Assembly (NCBI GenBank): GCA_028280945.1 | Contig: JANQKV010000014.1 | Span: forward strand, 103,691 to 167,690 | DNA length: 64,000 nt | Origin: Opitutaceae bacterium | GTDB taxonomy: Bacteria > Verrucomicrobiota > Verrucomicrobiia > Opitutales > Opitutaceae | Direction of reading: 5' to 3' | Part shown: piece by piece, positions 1 through 9,708 of the stretch | Numbering within the stretch: the first letter of the stretch is position 1 | How the letters are laid out: every line of letters begins with the position of its first letter | The notes under the pieces: model-generated | Told to the model about the DNA's origin: nothing | The model's input: the letters and a program-made list of their open reading frames with translations, nothing else | Database searches by the model: none | Made by a program: the position numbers and the translations under genes

Positions 1-2840
<2,840 letters not shown>

Positions 2841-2973
2841 GGAGTTTCCCGGTTGGTTGGATGGTCTGGTGGACGGCGGTGTTTGACTTCAAACGAACCG
2901 CGTCAGCGCCCCACTTCCCCACCCCGGCGGTGGCGAAACGAGGCCATTTCTGGCGAAAATAGAACGGATTGAA

Positions 2974-3014
2974 AAAAGGCAAAGGACAGGCCGCGTGCAA
3001 ACACGGCCTGTCCT
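2974..3014 (-). terminator. Hairpin with T-run between rplL and rpoB (attenuator or terminator)
   Basis: Perfect 11-bp inverted repeat AGGACAGGCCG (2983-2993) / CGGCCTGTCCT (3004-3014) with a 10-base loop. Read on the minus strand it lies 49 bases after the rplL stop and is followed by a T-rich tract containing TTTTTT. It has the form of an intrinsic terminator. Because rpoB continues in the same direction, partial read-through (attenuation) is more likely than complete stop; that part is inference. Confidence 0.75.
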
Positions 3015-3062
3015 GAAGAAAACGGACGATATACGTCGGATGAATCCAAGTCGGCGATGCGC

Positions 3063-3452
3063 TTACTTGAGTTCCACGGATGCGCCGGCGGCCTCGAGCT
3101 TCTTTTTGATCTCTTCGGCGTCGTCTTTGGCGGCGGCTTCCTTGACGGCTTTCGGCGCACCTTCAACGAGATCCTTGGCTTCCTTGAGGCCAAGGCCGGT
3201 GATGGCACGGACTTCCTTGATGACGTTGATCTTCTTGTCGCCGGCGGCGGTGAGGATCACGTCGAACTCGTCCTTCTCGGCGGCGGCTTCGCCACCGGCG
3301 GCAGCGCCAGCAGCCGGAGCAGCAGCCACAGCCACGGGAGCAGCGGCGGAAACGCCCCACTTCTCCTCGAGGGTCTTGACGATGTCGGCAATTTCGAGAA
3401 CCGACTGCTCGGAGAGCCAGTCGATAACTTGGTCTTTGGTGATGTCGCTCAT
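3063..3452 (-). CDS. rplL: 50S ribosomal protein L7/L12
   Basis: Stalk protein of the large ribosomal subunit, recruiting translation factors such as the EF-Tu encoded nearby. The 129-residue product has the N-terminal dimerisation helix ([16 protein letters not shown]), the Ala/Gly/Pro-rich flexible hinge at about residues 35-55, and the conserved C-terminal domain with KTVLKE-type sequence represented by [20 protein letters not shown]. Length is normal for the family. It follows rplJ after a 164-bp spacer on the minus strand, and its multicopy expression relative to rpoB fits the hairpin immediately downstream. The ATG at 3452 is the only start compatible with the family N-terminus. Confidence 0.98.
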   Translation of the reverse strand: MSDITKDQVIDWLSEQSVLEIADIVKTLEEKWGVSAAAPVAVAAAPAAGAAAGGEAAAEKDEFDVILTAAGDKKINVIKEVRAITGLGLKEAKDLVEGAPKAVKEAAAKDDAEEIKKKLEAAGASVELK

Positions 3453-3616
3453 GATATGATCTCCTGCGTCTGAATAGCGGCTTCAACCGGAAGCGCGTTT
3501 AAGAGACGTATCCCCTATTCAGCAGCGTTTGATTTTCTTGGGCTTTCTTCAGACCCGGCCGGCGAACCGGGCGGATCTTTTGAAATGATTGGATTAAAAT
3601 TAAAGGGTGAAGGGCC

Positions 3617-4138
3617 TCACTCCTCGCCGTTTTCGGCGCGGACCTTGGCTTGCAAAACATTAACGAATTCCTGGCCAGGCGCGCTGAGCACTTGGACAAA
3701 CATCGTGGCAGGCTTGGCCAGCAGACCCAGCAATTGGGCGCGCAGCGCGTCGAGGGACGGCAGCTCGGCGAGGGCCTGCACGTCGTCGGTGTTGAGAAGC
3801 TTGCCTCCCAACACGGCCGACTTCACTTCCACCTTCTTCGTTTCCTTGAAGAACTTGGTCAGAACCTTGGCCACGCCCGGGGAATTGTCTCCGCCGACGA
3901 TGACGGCGGTGGGACCGTTGAGGGCATCGCCAAAATCCGGCAATCCCATGGTCGCGGCCGCAACCTTCAGGGAAGAGTTCTTAACGACGTGAAACTCCGC
4001 GTTGTTTTCCTCCAACTGAGCCCGCAGCTCGGCTGTCTCGTCGACGGTGATGCCGGTGTAGTTGGTAAGAATGACGTAGTCCGACTTCTTGAGGTGCTCC
4101 TCAACTTCGGCGATCAGGTATTTCTTTTCGACTCTCAT
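3617..4138 (-). CDS. rplJ: 50S ribosomal protein L10
   Basis: L10 anchors the L7/L12 stalk on 23S rRNA. The 173-residue product begins MRVEKKYLIAEVEEHLKKSD and has the family pattern of an N-terminal RNA-binding domain followed by a C-terminal helical stretch that binds L7/L12. It sits 11 bp downstream of rplA and upstream of rplL on the minus strand, the usual order. In many bacteria L10 or the L10-L12 complex represses translation of its own mRNA; no leader structure was resolved here. Length and context leave no serious alternative. Confidence 0.97.
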   Translation of the reverse strand: MRVEKKYLIAEVEEHLKKSDYVILTNYTGITVDETAELRAQLEENNAEFHVVKNSSLKVAAATMGLPDFGDALNGPTAVIVGGDNSPGVAKVLTKFFKETKKVEVKSAVLGGKLLNTDDVQALAELPSLDALRAQLLGLLAKPATMFVQVLSAPGQEFVNVLQAKVRAENGEE

Positions 4139-4149
4139 TGGGAGGCTCC

Positions 4150-4842
4150 TCAGTATTGATTGAATTCAGAAGCAGCGACGCGCACCCCCGGGCTCATGCT
4201 GGCCGAAAGGGTGACGTTCTTGATGTAGGTGCCTTTGACGGCACTGGGACGGGCCTTGCCAATGGCCTCGATGACAGCCTTGGCGTTTTCGACGATCTGC
4301 TCCTCGGTGAAGGAACGCTTGCCGATGCCGACGCCAATGTTGGCCGTCTTGTCGACCTTGAACTCCACGCGACCGGCTTTGACGGCCTTGATGGCGCTTT
4401 CGATGTCGTCGGTCACGGTGCCGCTCTTTGGATTGGGCATCAGTCCCTTGGGGCCGAGCACTCGGGCAATGGTGCGGACTGATTTCATCGCGTCGGGCGT
4501 GGCGATCGCGACATCGAAGTCGAGCCAGCCGTCCTGGATTTTCTTCATCATGTCCTCAAGGCCGGCGTGGTCAGCGCCCGCGGCAAGGGCCGCATCCTCA
4601 TTGTTGGTGAAAACCAACACGGTCACCTTCTTGCCGGAACCGTGCGGCAGCGGCGTGGTGCCGCGCACCATCTGATCGCCTTGGGCGGGGTCGACGGTGA
4701 GGCGGAAGGAAATTTCGACAGTCTCGTCGAACTTCGGCTTCGGGAAGTTGGTGAGCACCTTCACGGCGTCGACCAACGAATGCTCTTCCTTGAGGTTGGA
4801 TCCCTCAATGGCGGAGCGGTAGCGTTTACTGGGTTTCTTCAT
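4150..4842 (-). CDS. rplA: 50S ribosomal protein L1
   Basis: L1 binds 23S rRNA at the E-site stalk and in other bacteria autoregulates the rplKA mRNA. The product is 230 residues, as expected, beginning MKKPSKRYRSAIEG, with the L1 signatures KKVTVLVF, LGPKGLMPNPKSGTV and VEFKVDKTANIGVGIGKRSF. It lies 73 bp downstream of rplK and 11 bp upstream of rplJ on the minus strand. The signature around the conserved GPKGLMPNPK segment is intact, so the gene is clearly functional. Confidence 0.98.
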   Translation of the reverse strand: MKKPSKRYRSAIEGSNLKEEHSLVDAVKVLTNFPKPKFDETVEISFRLTVDPAQGDQMVRGTTPLPHGSGKKVTVLVFTNNEDAALAAGADHAGLEDMMKKIQDGWLDFDVAIATPDAMKSVRTIARVLGPKGLMPNPKSGTVTDDIESAIKAVKAGRVEFKVDKTANIGVGIGKRSFTEEQIVENAKAVIEAIGKARPSAVKGTYIKNVTLSASMSPGVRVAASEFNQY

Positions 4843-4915
4843 TGATTACTCCTGGTGGTGCGAGCGTCCGCCGCGAAGGGGCGGACTCCCACGGTGAGCG
4901 GTTGATGGGAGAGTA

Positions 4916-5341
4916 TTAATCGACAACCTCGAGGCCCATGTTGCGGGCGGTGCCGGCAATGATCTTCACGCCGGCGTCGACGTCCTTGGCATTGAGGTCC
5001 TTCTTCTTGATCTCGTAGATCTCCTCAAGCTGCTTGCGGGTGACCTTGCCGACCTTGTCGACGTTGGACTTGGCCGAGCCCGAAGCGATATTGGCCGCCT
5101 TCTTCAGCAGCACGGCAGCAGGCGGCGACTTGAGGATGAAGGTGAATGATTTGTCGGTGTAGACGGTGATCACCACCGGCAGGATCATGCCGTTCTGGTC
5201 CTTGGTCTTGGCGTTGAACTCCTTGCAGAAGCCCATGATGTTGACGCCTTGCGCACCGAGGGCGGGTCCCACGGGCGGGGACGGGTTGGCGGCCCCAGCG
5301 GGCAGCTGGAGTCGGATGTATCCTTGAATCTTCTTGGCCAT
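4916..5341 (-). CDS. rplK: 50S ribosomal protein L11
   Basis: L11 forms the GTPase-associated centre with 23S rRNA and is needed for stringent-response activation of RelA in other bacteria. The 141-residue product starts [20 protein letters not shown] and carries the N-terminal [22 protein letters not shown] motif region and the C-terminal rRNA-binding part ending in [10 protein letters not shown]. The length is the family standard. It is 77 bp downstream of nusG and 73 bp upstream of rplA on the minus strand. Confidence 0.98.
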   Translation of the reverse strand: MAKKIQGYIRLQLPAGAANPSPPVGPALGAQGVNIMGFCKEFNAKTKDQNGMILPVVITVYTDKSFTFILKSPPAAVLLKKAANIASGSAKSNVDKVGKVTRKQLEEIYEIKKKDLNAKDVDAGVKIIAGTARNMGLEVVD

Positions 5342-5418
5342 GGAGGGAAATGAATTGGCGGGTGTTTAGTGACGTAGGGTGGCTTGTTGAACGTCGGCGG
5401 TGAGAAAGAGGCGTCGCG

Positions 5419-5997
5419 TCACTCGGTGATGCGTTCCACCTGCCAGTATTCGAGTTCGACCGGGGTGAACCGGCCAAAAATGGAAACGGAGATTTTGAGT
5501 TTGCCGCGCTCGGGATCGATTTCGTCGATGCGGCCGGTGAGATTGGCGAAGGCGCCGTCGTTGATTTTGACGTTTTCGCCGACTTCGTAGGAGACCTTCG
5601 GCACCTCCTTGCCGCTGGCGGCTTCGATGCGGGCCCGGATTTCGTCGACTTCCGACTGGCGCAGCGGCGCCGGATTCTCTCCTCCAACAAAACCAATCAC
5701 CCCGGTGGTCTCCTTTACGAAATACCAGGGTTTGTTGATGAGCTTGTTGTTCTCATCGTAGAGACGCATGTTGATGAAGACGTAGCCCGGATAGAGCTTG
5801 CGGGTCTTGGTGGTCTTCTTGCCGTTCTTGACCTCCGAAACGACCTCGGTCGGGAGAAGCACCTCGAGGATGTCTTCATCGAGCTCTTCCGTCTTTTTGA
5901 ACTTCTCGATGTAAGTCTTAACCTTGCCCTCCTGTCCGGAGAGGGTGTGAAGGGCGAACCATTGGGTTCCGGCGGGCGTGGCGGTGGAGGTGGACAT
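5419..5997 (-). CDS. nusG: Transcription termination/antitermination protein NusG
   Basis: NusG travels with RNA polymerase and couples it to the ribosome or to Rho. The 192-residue product has the NGN domain from about residue 11 (WFALHTLSGQEGKVKTYIE, then KLYPGYVFINM) and a C-terminal KOW domain (VGENVKINDGAFANLTGRID). It begins two bases after the secE stop on the minus strand, so the two are co-transcribed and perhaps translationally coupled. An N-terminal extension of about ten Ser/Thr/Ala residues is slightly longer than typical; the ATG at 5997 is the natural start. Confidence 0.97.
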   Translation of the reverse strand: MSTSTATPAGTQWFALHTLSGQEGKVKTYIEKFKKTEELDEDILEVLLPTEVVSEVKNGKKTTKTRKLYPGYVFINMRLYDENNKLINKPWYFVKETTGVIGFVGGENPAPLRQSEVDEIRARIEAASGKEVPKVSYEVGENVKINDGAFANLTGRIDEIDPERGKLKISVSIFGRFTPVELEYWQVERITE

Positions 5998-5999
5998 GC

Positions 6000-6203
6000 T
6001 TAGCTGACCAAGGAAGTGAGCAGGTCAACGACCTGATAGAGCGCGAAATCACTGATACTCGTGAAAATTCCCAGGATGATCGCAGCGATGATGACCACGA
6101 TGGTGGAGTCACGCAGTTCGGTGCGATTGGGCCAGGAAGCTTTTTGGAGCTCGCCAATCATCTCGCCAAAAAAGATACGGGTGCTGCGGAACGGGTTTTT
6201 CAT
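6000..6203 (-). CDS. secE: Preprotein translocase subunit SecE
   Basis: Small single-span subunit of the SecYEG channel. I place the start at the ATG at 6203 (MKNPFRSTRIFFGEMIGELQ), giving 67 residues. Longer in-frame starts would run into the neighbouring tRNA gene. The protein has the amphipathic family segment GELQKASWPNRTELRDST followed by one membrane helix (VVIIAAIILGIFTSISDFAL). The short single-span form is normal outside enterobacteria. It is directly followed by nusG with a two-base gap, a nearly universal pairing. Confidence 0.95.
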   Translation of the reverse strand: MKNPFRSTRIFFGEMIGELQKASWPNRTELRDSTIVVIIAAIILGIFTSISDFALYQVVDLLTSLVS

Positions 6204-6215
6204 CAGTGATTTAAG

Positions 6216-6291
6216 TGGCAGGCGCGGAGGGACTCGAACCCCCAACCGACGGTTTTGGAGACCGCTACTCTACCAATTGAGCTACACGCCT
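6216..6291 (-). tRNA. tRNA-Trp (anticodon CCA)
   Basis: On the minus strand the sequence folds as a cloverleaf: acceptor AGGCGTG paired with CGCGCCT, a D arm containing GCTCAATTGGTAGAGT, the anticodon loop CTCCAAA with anticodon CCA, and a T arm with GGTTCGAGTCC. The discriminator base is G (6219) and the 3' CCA is encoded (6216-6218). It lies between tuf and secE, the usual place for tRNA-Trp in this cluster. Confidence 0.96.
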
Positions 6292-6319
6292 ATAAGTGAG
6301 ATATTCTTTAGACGACGCA

Positions 6320-6345
6320 GCCGAGGCCCCCTCAGAGGCCTCGGC
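6320..6345 (-). terminator. Hairpin after tuf
   Basis: A perfect 9-bp inverted repeat GCCGAGGCC / GGCCTCGGC (6320-6328 and 6337-6345) with an 8-base loop begins 24 bases after the tuf stop on the minus strand. There is no run of T after it, so it may act as an mRNA-stabilising or processing structure before tRNA-Trp rather than as a full intrinsic terminator. Confidence 0.55.
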
Positions 6346-6368
6346 GGTCGTGAAATAATGTTATCGAA

Positions 6369-7559
6369 TTATTCGGTAATCTCAGTGATACGGCCGGCAC
6401 CGATGGTGCGGCCACCCTCACGAATGGCGAAGCGCTGGGTCTTCTCCATCGCTATCGGGCAGATCAATTCGATATCAACGGAAACATTGTCGCCCGGCAT
6501 CACCATCTCAACACCCTCGGGGAGGTTGATCACGCCGGTCACGTCGGTGGTGCGGAAGTAGAACTGCGGACGATAGCCATTAAAGAACGGAGTGTGACGG
6601 CCGCCTTCGTCCTTGCCCAGCACGTAGATCTCGGCCTTGGCCTTCTTGTGCGGAGTGATGGACTTGGGAGCCGCGAGAACCTGGCCGCGCTCGATGGCGT
6701 CCTTGTCGACACCACGGAGAAGGATGCCGACATTGTCGCCCGCTTGGCCGGAGTCGAGGAGCTTGCGGAACATCTCGATACCGGTGACGACGGTGCTCGC
6801 CGTCTCCTTGATGCCGACGATTTCAACCGGGTCGTTGAGCTTGACGATGCCGCGCTCAATACGACCGGTGGCGACGGTGCCGCGGCCAGTGATGGAGAAC
6901 ACGTCCTCGACGGACATGAGGAACGGCTTGTCGGTGTCGCGCTCCGGCTCCGGGATTTCGGCGTCGATGGCGTCCATCAGGTTGCCGATCGCCTCGGCGC
7001 CTTCCGGCTTGCCTTCAAGGGCGGCGGTGGCGGAGCCACGCACGATCTGGGCGTTGTCGCCGTCAAATTGATACTTGGAGAGGAGTTCGCGAACTTCCAT
7101 TTCGACGAGTTCGAGGAGCTCTTCGTCGTCGATGAGATCGACCTTGTTGAGCCAGACCACAATCTTCGGCACGCCAACCTGGCGGGCGAGAAGGATGTGC
7201 TCACGAGTCTGCGGCATGGGTCCGTCGGCGGCGGAAACCACAAGGATGGCACCATCCATCTGCGCCGCGCCGGTGATCATGTTCTTGACGAAGTCGGCGT
7301 GACCCGGGCAGTCGACGTGAGCGTAGTGACGGTTGTCGGACTCATACTCGACGTGAGCAACGGAGATCGTCACGATCTTGGAGGCGTCACGCACGGTGCC
7401 GCCCTTCGCGATGTCCGCATAGGACTTGAACTCCGCCAGGCCCTTTTCGGCCTGAACTTTCAGGATAGCCGTGGTGGTAGTGGTTTTACCGTGGTCAACG
7501 TGGCCGATGGTGCCGACGTTCACGTGCGGTTTGGTGCGCTCGAATGTGCCTTTAGCCAT
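6369..7559 (-). CDS. tuf: Elongation factor Tu
   Basis: GTPase that delivers aminoacyl-tRNA to the ribosome. Start taken at the ATG at 7559 ([20 protein letters not shown]), giving 396 residues, the standard length; the longer in-frame start would overlap tRNA-Thr. The G1 motif GHVDHGKT, G3 motif DCPGHADF and G4 motif NKVD are all present, followed by the two beta-barrel domains ending [12 protein letters not shown]. It lies between tRNA-Thr upstream and tRNA-Trp downstream on the minus strand, so it is probably expressed with both as one transcript. Confidence 0.98.
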   Translation of the reverse strand: MAKGTFERTKPHVNVGTIGHVDHGKTTTTTAILKVQAEKGLAEFKSYADIAKGGTVRDASKIVTISVAHVEYESDNRHYAHVDCPGHADFVKNMITGAAQMDGAILVVSAADGPMPQTREHILLARQVGVPKIVVWLNKVDLIDDEELLELVEMEVRELLSKYQFDGDNAQIVRGSATAALEGKPEGAEAIGNLMDAIDAEIPEPERDTDKPFLMSVEDVFSITGRGTVATGRIERGIVKLNDPVEIVGIKETASTVVTGIEMFRKLLDSGQAGDNVGILLRGVDKDAIERGQVLAAPKSITPHKKAKAEIYVLGKDEGGRHTPFFNGYRPQFYFRTTDVTGVINLPEGVEMVMPGDNVSVDIELICPIAMEKTQRFAIREGGRTIGAGRITEITE

Positions 7560-7613
7560 TAGGGATGGTGAGGGTTGTGTTGTATTACTGAGGGATCTTA
7601 AAGTGAAGTTTCG

Positions 7614-7689
7614 TGGAGCCCAGAGCCGGACTCGAACCGGTGACCTCATCCTTACCAAGGATGTGCTCTACCAACTGAGCTATCTGGGC
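7614..7689 (-). tRNA. tRNA-Thr (anticodon GGT)
   Basis: On the minus strand GCCCAGA pairs with TCTGGGC as the acceptor stem. The D arm contains GCTCAGTTGGTAGAGC, the anticodon stem CATCC/GGATG encloses the loop TTGGTAA with anticodon GGT, and the T arm is ACCGG TTCGAGT CCGGC. The discriminator is T (7617) and CCA is encoded at 7614-7616. It is the first recognised gene of the tuf-secE-nusG-ribosomal cluster; a TTGACG hexamer on the minus strand at 7751-7756 is a possible -35 box, but no convincing -10 was seen. Confidence 0.96.
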
Positions 7690-7783
7690 ATTACGATCCT
7701 TCGCCGAAAGACGAGAAAAGAGTGGAGAACGTGAAGAGCGTGAAAAACACCGTCAACTGCAATTTTTCAACTGCAGTTAAATT

Positions 7784-8524
7784 CTACGGCCCCAGCAGGA
7801 TACGGTAGAATCCGGGGCTCAAAACGCTCTCCAACCGGGCCTCTCGGAGCAACAAATCGATCTCGTTGAAATCAACCGCGGCGCCTTCCACGGATTCCAG
7901 CACGGTTGGACGCAGCCAAAGCCCCCCCGAATTCATCGTGATCAATGCCTCCACCGGAACGGCCAAGCCAGATCGCCCGGCCGGCACCACCAACACCTGC
8001 TCATGGATGACCCTTCCCGTTTCGACCGACAGCACTTGGAGCATCCCTCCCCGCTCGGCGAGCCCCACTTTGCGGGTCTCCCGGCGAGTCAATTCGCCGG
8101 CTTGCACCGGCGGGGCCAGTTCACCCAGCGCCGCAATCCCATCAGGGGGAACTTGGACCACATCCGGCAGATCGAGGTCGTTGGCGGCGGCCGGAAACAG
8201 CCACTTCTCACCAAAGGCACCAAAAGACGCCCCGGGCGCCCGTTCCGCCGTCATTCTCGAATCGACTTGCCCGCTGTTCCGGCCGGTCGGCAGAAAAAGC
8301 GGCGTGGGGTCTTTCAACGCCAACTCACCCCTGAGGGCATCGTTCTCCTCATCCATCGCCAAATCGGCCAGCAGCATCCCCACCGCGGGTTCGGCAGCCT
8401 CAGAATAGGTCCCGCGAGGAGCCTCGTTCACCCTCACCTGCGACAATCCAAGCAGAATAAGTGCGGTGGCCGCCAGACCCACCCCCACTCTGGGCAAAAT
8501 CGATCGGGTTTTGCTGATTTTCAT
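7784..8524 (-). CDS. Unrecognised single-pass protein in the exbBD operon
   Basis: A 246-residue protein that I do not recognise. Residues about 8-28 (ILPRVGVGLAATALILLGLSQ) form one hydrophobic segment, so it is probably anchored in the inner membrane with the rest in the periplasm. The middle is acidic and Pro-rich, and the C-terminal part (from about residue 150) looks like a compact domain ending SPGFYRILLGP. Its ATG overlaps the exbD stop by one base (TGATG), which argues for translational coupling and a shared complex. Position and topology resemble a TonB-like partner of ExbB/ExbD, but I see no TonB C-terminal motif, so the role is inference. Confidence 0.8.
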   Translation of the reverse strand: MKISKTRSILPRVGVGLAATALILLGLSQVRVNEAPRGTYSEAAEPAVGMLLADLAMDEENDALRGELALKDPTPLFLPTGRNSGQVDSRMTAERAPGASFGAFGEKWLFPAAANDLDLPDVVQVPPDGIAALGELAPPVQAGELTRRETRKVGLAERGGMLQVLSVETGRVIHEQVLVVPAGRSGLAVPVEALITMNSGGLWLRPTVLESVEGAAVDFNEIDLLLREARLESVLSPGFYRILLGP

Positions 8525-8997
8525 CAGCGCTCCACCGAGGAGAAATCGCTTTCCGCCCGCCGTTCCAGTGCCAAATGCACCCCCGTAAAACCCGCCCCTG
8601 TGGCAATGTCGGACAATCTCAATAGATCGCTCGCCGGCACCGAAGCATCCGCTCGCACCAGCAACCGCGACTCCCGCTCCGCTCCCCGCGCGACTTGGGA
8701 CGGCAACCAGGCTGCCAGTTCGTTGAAGCTCATTCGCCCTTCCGAAGTGAAAACCATGTTGGGTCCGAGGACGCTGATGACCGCCATCGTGGGAGTTGCT
8801 TGGCGGGCAGCGCCATCGATGGATCGCGGCAACTCAAATTCCGGTCGCAAAAGTTCGATCCCCGGCGACATTACAAATCGCGAGCCAAACAACGCGAAAA
8901 AGAGACCGAGCAACACCACGTTGACGTAGAAAAAAACATCCATCGAGCGCGGCGGTGACCGCAATTTGGATGCGAGGTCGAGAGGGCGCGTGATCAC
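8524..8997 (-). CDS. exbD: ExbD/TolR-family biopolymer transport protein
   Basis: A 157-residue ExbD/TolR-type stator subunit that would use the proton gradient with ExbB. It has a short cytoplasmic N-terminus, one membrane helix at about residues 20-42 (VFFYVNVVLLGLFFALFGS) and a periplasmic domain with the family-like segment ESRLLVRADASVPASDLL. ExbD proteins normally carry an Asp near the helix start; here SMDVFFYVN supplies one. Translation probably starts at GTG 8997, overlapping the exbB stop (GTGA). The downstream unknown protein overlaps its own stop, so three genes are tightly coupled. Confidence 0.88.
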   Translation of the reverse strand: MITRPLDLASKLRSPPRSMDVFFYVNVVLLGLFFALFGSRFVMSPGIELLRPEFELPRSIDGAARQATPTMAVISVLGPNMVFTSEGRMSFNELAAWLPSQVARGAERESRLLVRADASVPASDLLRLSDIATGAGFTGVHLALERRAESDFSSVER

Positions 8998-9680
8998 TTT
9001 GTTTCTTCCCTGGCTGCGGATTCCCCAGCGGAGGCATTCGACTCCGCCTCAACTCCCCGATAGTCCACTTGGAGATAACGCATGATTTCATTCCCGGCCC
9101 ATTCGACGTCGCGCACGATCGCTCGCACCCGGCCGCTAAGGAAATGATAACCGAGATGCGCCGGAATGGCGACCGTCAACCCTCCGATACTGGCCAACAA
9201 CGCCCGCCACATGCCATCCGACAGCGCCAGGGCCGTGGCGTATTCGGCGCCTCCCGCCATGAAGGCATGAAACGTCGTCGCCATGCCCAGCAGTGTGCCC
9301 AGCAACCCCACCAGCGGGGCGATCTGCGCGATGGCCGCAATCGAACCAAGTCGGCGTTCGAGCGCCGGCACTTCGACAATGCCCGCCTCCTGGACGGCGA
9401 AACGCATTTTGTCGGCGTCGGCATGCACATTGAGCAGCGCCGCCTTGACCACCGCAGCCACGGGTCCGGGCGTCTCTTCGCAAACCGTCAACGCCTCCAT
9501 CACGCGCCGGTTGGAAAGGATGTTTTTGATGCCATCCAGGAAGGAGGTCGTGCGGATCTGCCCGCGATGAAGGAACAGCAGCCGTTCCACAAACAGCACG
9601 ATGCCGGTGACCGCCATGACCAGGAGCACGATCATCATCGGCCCGCCTTGGGCCAGAAGGCTGAAGTTAAACGCTTCCAT
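8994..9680 (-). CDS. exbB: ExbB/TolQ/MotA-family proton channel protein
   Basis: A 228-residue ExbB/TolQ-type channel subunit. It has a first membrane helix at about residues 14-34 (PMMIVLLVMAVTGIVLFVERLL), a cytoplasmic loop, and two further helices from about residue 110 containing the family core LGSIAAIAQIAPLVGLLGTL and ASIGGLTVAIPAHLGYHFL. These segments are diagnostic of the MotA/TolQ/ExbB family. It is 28 bp downstream of the TPR gene and overlaps exbD by four bases. The C-terminus is Glu/Ala-rich. Whether it powers TonB-like uptake, Tol-Pal-like envelope work or something else cannot be told from sequence. Confidence 0.92.
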   Translation of the reverse strand: MEAFNFSLLAQGGPMMIVLLVMAVTGIVLFVERLLFLHRGQIRTTSFLDGIKNILSNRRVMEALTVCEETPGPVAAVVKAALLNVHADADKMRFAVQEAGIVEVPALERRLGSIAAIAQIAPLVGLLGTLLGMATTFHAFMAGGAEYATALALSDGMWRALLASIGGLTVAIPAHLGYHFLSGRVRAIVRDVEWAGNEIMRYLQVDYRGVEAESNASAGESAAREETK

Positions 9681-9708
9681 CGATCACCTTGTCTGACGTC
9701 GCATCATG

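Noticed and set aside
3540..3580. CCCGG/CCGGG hairpin between rplJ and rplL
   Set aside because: Short GC stem without T-run; common by chance in this composition.
7751..7790. Promoter of the tRNA-Thr/tuf transcript
   Set aside because: A TTGACG hexamer is present on the minus strand but no acceptable -10 box at 16-18 bases; not annotated as a separate feature.
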